A stretch of 64,000 nt of DNA, from assembly GCF_002113125.1 (NCBI RefSeq), contig NZ_NEJP01000011.1, forward strand, positions 124,001-188,000. Direction: 5' to 3'. The first letter of the stretch is position 1. Each line of letters starts with the position of its first letter. The stretch comes from Pseudomonas sp. B20(2017) (GTDB lineage: Bacteria > Pseudomonadota > Gammaproteobacteria > Pseudomonadales > Pseudomonadaceae). The translations under genes were made by a program, and so were the position numbers. The notes below the pieces were generated by a model that saw only the letters and a list, made by a program, of their open reading frames with translations, was not told the DNA's origin and made no database searches. This document shows positions 61,305-64,000 of this stretch, one piece after another.

Positions 61305-61871
61305 ATGCGCCTGTTTCGCTCTCTGACTTTGCTACTGACTCTGGTGGCACCTACGGCGTTTGCCGATGACCTGTATCAGGTCGAAATGATTCTGGTACGC
61401 CAGAACGCCGTGCCGGCGATTGTCAGCCGTGCCGCACCGGAAGACTGGGCGGCCGGCGCCCAACGCCTGGGCGATGACAGCAAACGCACCCCGGCGCTGA
61501 ACGATGTCGTGACCAAACTCACCGCCAGCGGCGAGTACAGCGTGCTGATGCACAAAGCCTGGCAGCAGACACTGGGTGAGACACCAGCCAAAGTTGCGGT
61601 CAGCGAAGGTCAGGAGCAGTTCGGCCAGTTCCCGATTGAAGGCACGATTGAAATGAAGCTAGGGCGCTTCACCGACGTGAACGCCGACTTCTGGGTCAAC
61701 CAGATCGACGCCAACGGCATGGTCACCGCCAGCGAGCGCCTGAAACAGGACAGCCACACCAAGAACGGCCAACTCAACTACCTCGACAACGGCCACCTGG
61801 CCCTGCTGATCAAGATCACTTCACTGACGGCGCCCGCGCCTCGGGAAGCGCCTGAAGTCGTTCCGGACTGA
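61305..61871 (+). CDS. CsiV-family periplasmic protein
   Basis: A 188-residue exported protein (signal MRLFRSLTLLLTLVAPTAFA). DDLYQVEMILVRQNAVPAIVSRAAPEDWA matches the CsiV family of peptidoglycan-associated proteins that lies next to mfd in Pseudomonas. It is ten bases after the mfd stop, so likely co-transcribed. Confidence 0.85.
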   Translation: MRLFRSLTLLLTLVAPTAFADDLYQVEMILVRQNAVPAIVSRAAPEDWAAGAQRLGDDSKRTPALNDVVTKLTASGEYSVLMHKAWQQTLGETPAKVAVSEGQEQFGQFPIEGTIEMKLGRFTDVNADFWVNQIDANGMVTASERLKQDSHTKNGQLNYLDNGHLALLIKITSLTAPAPREAPEVVPD

Positions 61872-61882
61872 TCGAAGTCCTT

Positions 61883-64000
61883 ATGCCCCCGCCACTGAGT
61901 AAACCGCTGGCCTCCTCCTGGGTCAGCCGGTTCAAGGAACAAAGCCTGGAGCGTGGCCGCCGCTACGCCCTGGAAAACCGGGTGCGGATCGTGCAGGTCG
62001 GCGATGCGACCATTACTGCCAGCTGCGAAGGCTCTGGTGGTAACGTCTACCGTCAGACGATTCACCTGCGCGAGTCAGCCAAAGGCACGCTGCTGATGGT
62101 CGACGCCACCTGCACCTGCCCGGTTCACAGCAACTGCAAACATTGCGCAGCGGTGTTGCTGCAAGTGCAGGAAACCCTCGAATACCCCGCCGCTGCCAAA
62201 GACGCCGAACTGCTGGAAAAACTCCAGGCCGTGCTGGAAAACCGCAGCCCGAAGGCGCCACCGCAAGTGCTGGTGGACAACGTGCAACCAGTGCCGCGCC
62301 TGTGGCTGGCGAGTGTCGAGTTCAGCGCCTTCGAACCGCGCAACGGCAAGATGCAGCGCTACATCCAGCATCGTGCGGCGCTGTCCTTCAGTTACCTCGA
62401 CGAATACGTCAGCGGTCAGAAGAACAGCGACATCCTGATTCGCCAGGAAGCCCAGACCCTGCGGGTCAAACGCCACCCGGACGTCGAACAAAGCTATCGC
62501 GAGCAACTGCGAATTCTCGGCTTCCGCATCGCCACCCGGCAGAGCAAGGCCCTGCCGGAAAGCGCCGGCGAGCTCTACGAGATGGTCAACGACAGCGCCT
62601 GGCTGACCTTCACCCTCAACGATCTGCCGAAGCTGCGCACCCAAGGCTGGGAGCTGCTGGTCGACGATGAGTTCGGTTTCGACCTGACCGCCGTCGACGA
62701 TTGGTACGCCACCGTCGAGCAGACGCCTGAACGCGACTGGTTCGATCTGGAGCTGGGGATCATCGTCAACGGCGAGCGCCTGAGCCTGCTGCCGATCCTG
62801 CTCAATCTGATGCGCTCGCACACGGAAATCCTCAACCCGGAACGTCTCGCCCGCCGCCGCGACGATGAACTGATTCTGGTGAACATCCCGCAACGCAACA
62901 GCGAGCATGGGCCGCTGCAAGTCGCCCTGCCCCTCGGCCGGCTGAAACCGGTGCTGGCGACCCTCGGCGAGTTCTATTTGCAGGAGCCAGGCGAAACCAC
63001 CCTGCGCCTGAGCAAGGCTGACGCCACGCGCTTGAATTCGCTGGAAGGGATTCCCCTGCTCTGGGAAGGTGGCGAGCAGATTCGCAGCTTCGCCCAACGC
63101 TTGCGTGACATCCGCGATTACGGCGCCAAAGCACCGAAGGGACTGAATGCGACGCTGCGTCCTTATCAGCTCGAAGGCTTGAGCTGGATGCAGTCGCTGA
63201 GGCAACTTGAAGTCGGCGGGATTCTCGCGGACGACATGGGACTGGGCAAAACCCTACAGACTTTGGCGCACATTCTCAGCGAGAAGAACGCCGGGCGTCT
63301 GGATCGGCCGTGCATGGTGGTGATGCCTACCAGCCTGATTCCCAACTGGCTCGATGAAGCGGCGCACTTCACGCCACAGCTCAAGGTTGTCGCCCTGTAC
63401 GGTGCCAGCCGTAAAAAGCATTTCGAGCATCTGGCCGAATATGACTTGATCCTCACCACTTATGCGCTGCTGCCCAAGGATGTCGAACGTCTGGCCCGGC
63501 AGCCACTGCACGTGCTGGTGCTGGATGAGGCGCAGTACATCAAGAACCCGAACAGCAAAGCCGCCCAGGCTGCCCGTGAACTCAATGCTCGTCAGCGCCT
63601 GTGCCTGAGCGGGACGCCGCTGGAAAATCACCTGGGCGAGCTGTGGTCGCTGTTTCACTTCCTGCTGCCCGGCTGGCTCGGCGACGTCAAAAGCTTCAAC
63701 GCCGATTACCGCGTGCCGATTGAAAAACGCGCGAGCGAAGTCAGACTTCAGCACCTCAACGGTCGGATCAAACCGTTCCTGCTGCGCCGCACCAAGGAGC
63801 AGGTTGCGACCGAGCTGCCGCCGAAAACCGAGATCATCCACTGGGTCGACCTCAACGAGGCCCAGCGCGACGTGTACGAAACCATGCGTCTGGCCATGGA
63901 CAAGAAGGTTCGCGACGAGATCACCCGCAAAGGTGTGGCGCGCAGTCAGATCATCATTCTGGAAGCACTGCTCAAGCTGCGGCAGGTCTGCTGCGATTTG
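61883..64000 (+). CDS. SWIM/SNF2-type helicase, C-terminus outside window
   Basis: An open frame of 706 codons with no stop before the window ends. Starts MPPPLSKPLASSWVSRFKEQSLERGRRYA. A SWIM zinc finger, CTCPVHSNCKHCAAVLL (residues about 77-93), is followed by a long middle domain and then SNF2 motifs: Walker A GGILADDMGLGKTLQTLA, VVMPTSLIPNWLDEA, DEAQ box VLDEAQYIKN, LSGTPLENHLGELWSLFHFL and RRTKEQVATELPPK. This is the bacterial SWIM-SNF2 ATPase family of unclear role, possibly in DNA or RNA transactions. It starts 11 bases after the CsiV-family stop. Confidence 0.9.
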   Translation, partial: MPPPLSKPLASSWVSRFKEQSLERGRRYALENRVRIVQVGDATITASCEGSGGNVYRQTIHLRESAKGTLLMVDATCTCPVHSNCKHCAAVLLQVQETLEYPAAAKDAELLEKLQAVLENRSPKAPPQVLVDNVQPVPRLWLASVEFSAFEPRNGKMQRYIQHRAALSFSYLDEYVSGQKNSDILIRQEAQTLRVKRHPDVEQSYREQLRILGFRIATRQSKALPESAGELYEMVNDSAWLTFTLNDLPKLRTQGWELLVDDEFGFDLTAVDDWYATVEQTPERDWFDLELGIIVNGERLSLLPILLNLMRSHTEILNPERLARRRDDELILVNIPQRNSEHGPLQVALPLGRLKPVLATLGEFYLQEPGETTLRLSKADATRLNSLEGIPLLWEGGEQIRSFAQRLRDIRDYGAKAPKGLNATLRPYQLEGLSWMQSLRQLEVGGILADDMGLGKTLQTLAHILSEKNAGRLDRPCMVVMPTSLIPNWLDEAAHFTPQLKVVALYGASRKKHFEHLAEYDLILTTYALLPKDVERLARQPLHVLVLDEAQYIKNPNSKAAQAARELNARQRLCLSGTPLENHLGELWSLFHFLLPGWLGDVKSFNADYRVPIEKRASEVRLQHLNGRIKPFLLRRTKEQVATELPPKTEIIHWVDLNEAQRDVYETMRLAMDKKVRDEITRKGVARSQIIILEALLKLRQVCCDL

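Noticed and set aside
57860..61306. 1148-codon open frame antisense to mfd
   Set aside because: It is an artefact of GC-rich codon use: reverse-strand frames of real genes stay open. The plus-strand mfd motifs are complete and unambiguous.

Overview
This window is chromosomal DNA from a Pseudomonas of the P. fluorescens group. The evidence is GC-rich housekeeping genes, gene orders that match P. aeruginosa blocks as I remember them (tal-rssC-rssB-mlaA; HAD-DUF4404-queF-cupredoxin-copRS; lolCDE-PilZ-GDPD-sthA-apbE; gap-mfd-CsiV), and REP-type inverted repeats of the 'TGTGGGAGC...' kind. No rRNA, tRNA, CRISPR array or integrase gene could be supported.

Layout. (1) 1-4 kb: a copABCD copper-resistance operon behind a CopR-type box. 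(2) 4-6.3 kb: a PheC-like periplasmic protein, a small lipoprotein, a 2OG-Fe(II) oxygenase-like protein, and a DUF6124 gene behind a highly structured leader. (3) 6.7-13.7 kb: an A/T-rich accessory island between an imperfect direct repeat. The right copy is the 5' end of dusA, a known integration hotspot. Cargo is a Cys/His-rich unknown, a coiled-coil/membrane unknown, a SEFIR (TIR-like) protein, and an overlapping gene pair whose second member has a HEPN-type RxxxxH motif. This is the most likely place for an undescribed, probably anti-phage, system. (4) 13.7-15.5 kb: dusA and uppP.

(5) 16-38.4 kb: a large exopolysaccharide/capsule locus. It holds two orphan winged-helix regulators, an undecaprenyl-phosphate sugar-phosphate transferase, a gfcA/yjbE - wza - gfcB/yjbF - gfcC/yjbG - gfcD/yjbH operon, galE, galU, a stand-alone phosphomannomutase C-terminal-domain protein, and a wzb-wzc-glycosyltransferase-pyruvyltransferase-wzx-wzy-acyltransferase-SGNH operon. 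A GH-A-clan glycosidase is divergent from wzb. Together these look like a complete Wzx/Wzy-dependent system with group-4-capsule/Yjb-type accessory proteins. UDP-sugars come from GalU/GalE, the first sugar is placed on the lipid carrier by the 18 kb transferase, decorations are pyruvyl and acyl groups, and export goes through Wza/Wzc and possibly the YjbH-type outer-membrane protein.

(6) 38.6-47.1 kb: tal, the rssC-rssB switch, mlaA, a HAD-fold protein lacking its nucleophile, DUF4404, queF, and a periplasmic cupredoxin divergent from copRS. A second CopR-type box between the cupredoxin and copR matches the one before copA, tying the two copper loci into one regulon. (7) 47.2-64 kb: lolCDE, a PilZ protein, a glycerophosphodiesterase, sthA, an ApbE-type lipoprotein, a citrate-type MFS transporter, gap, mfd, a CsiV-family protein, and a SWIM/SNF2 helicase that runs off the right edge.

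All calls come from reading motifs and translations. No database search was run; family names rest on recognised motifs and gene order.
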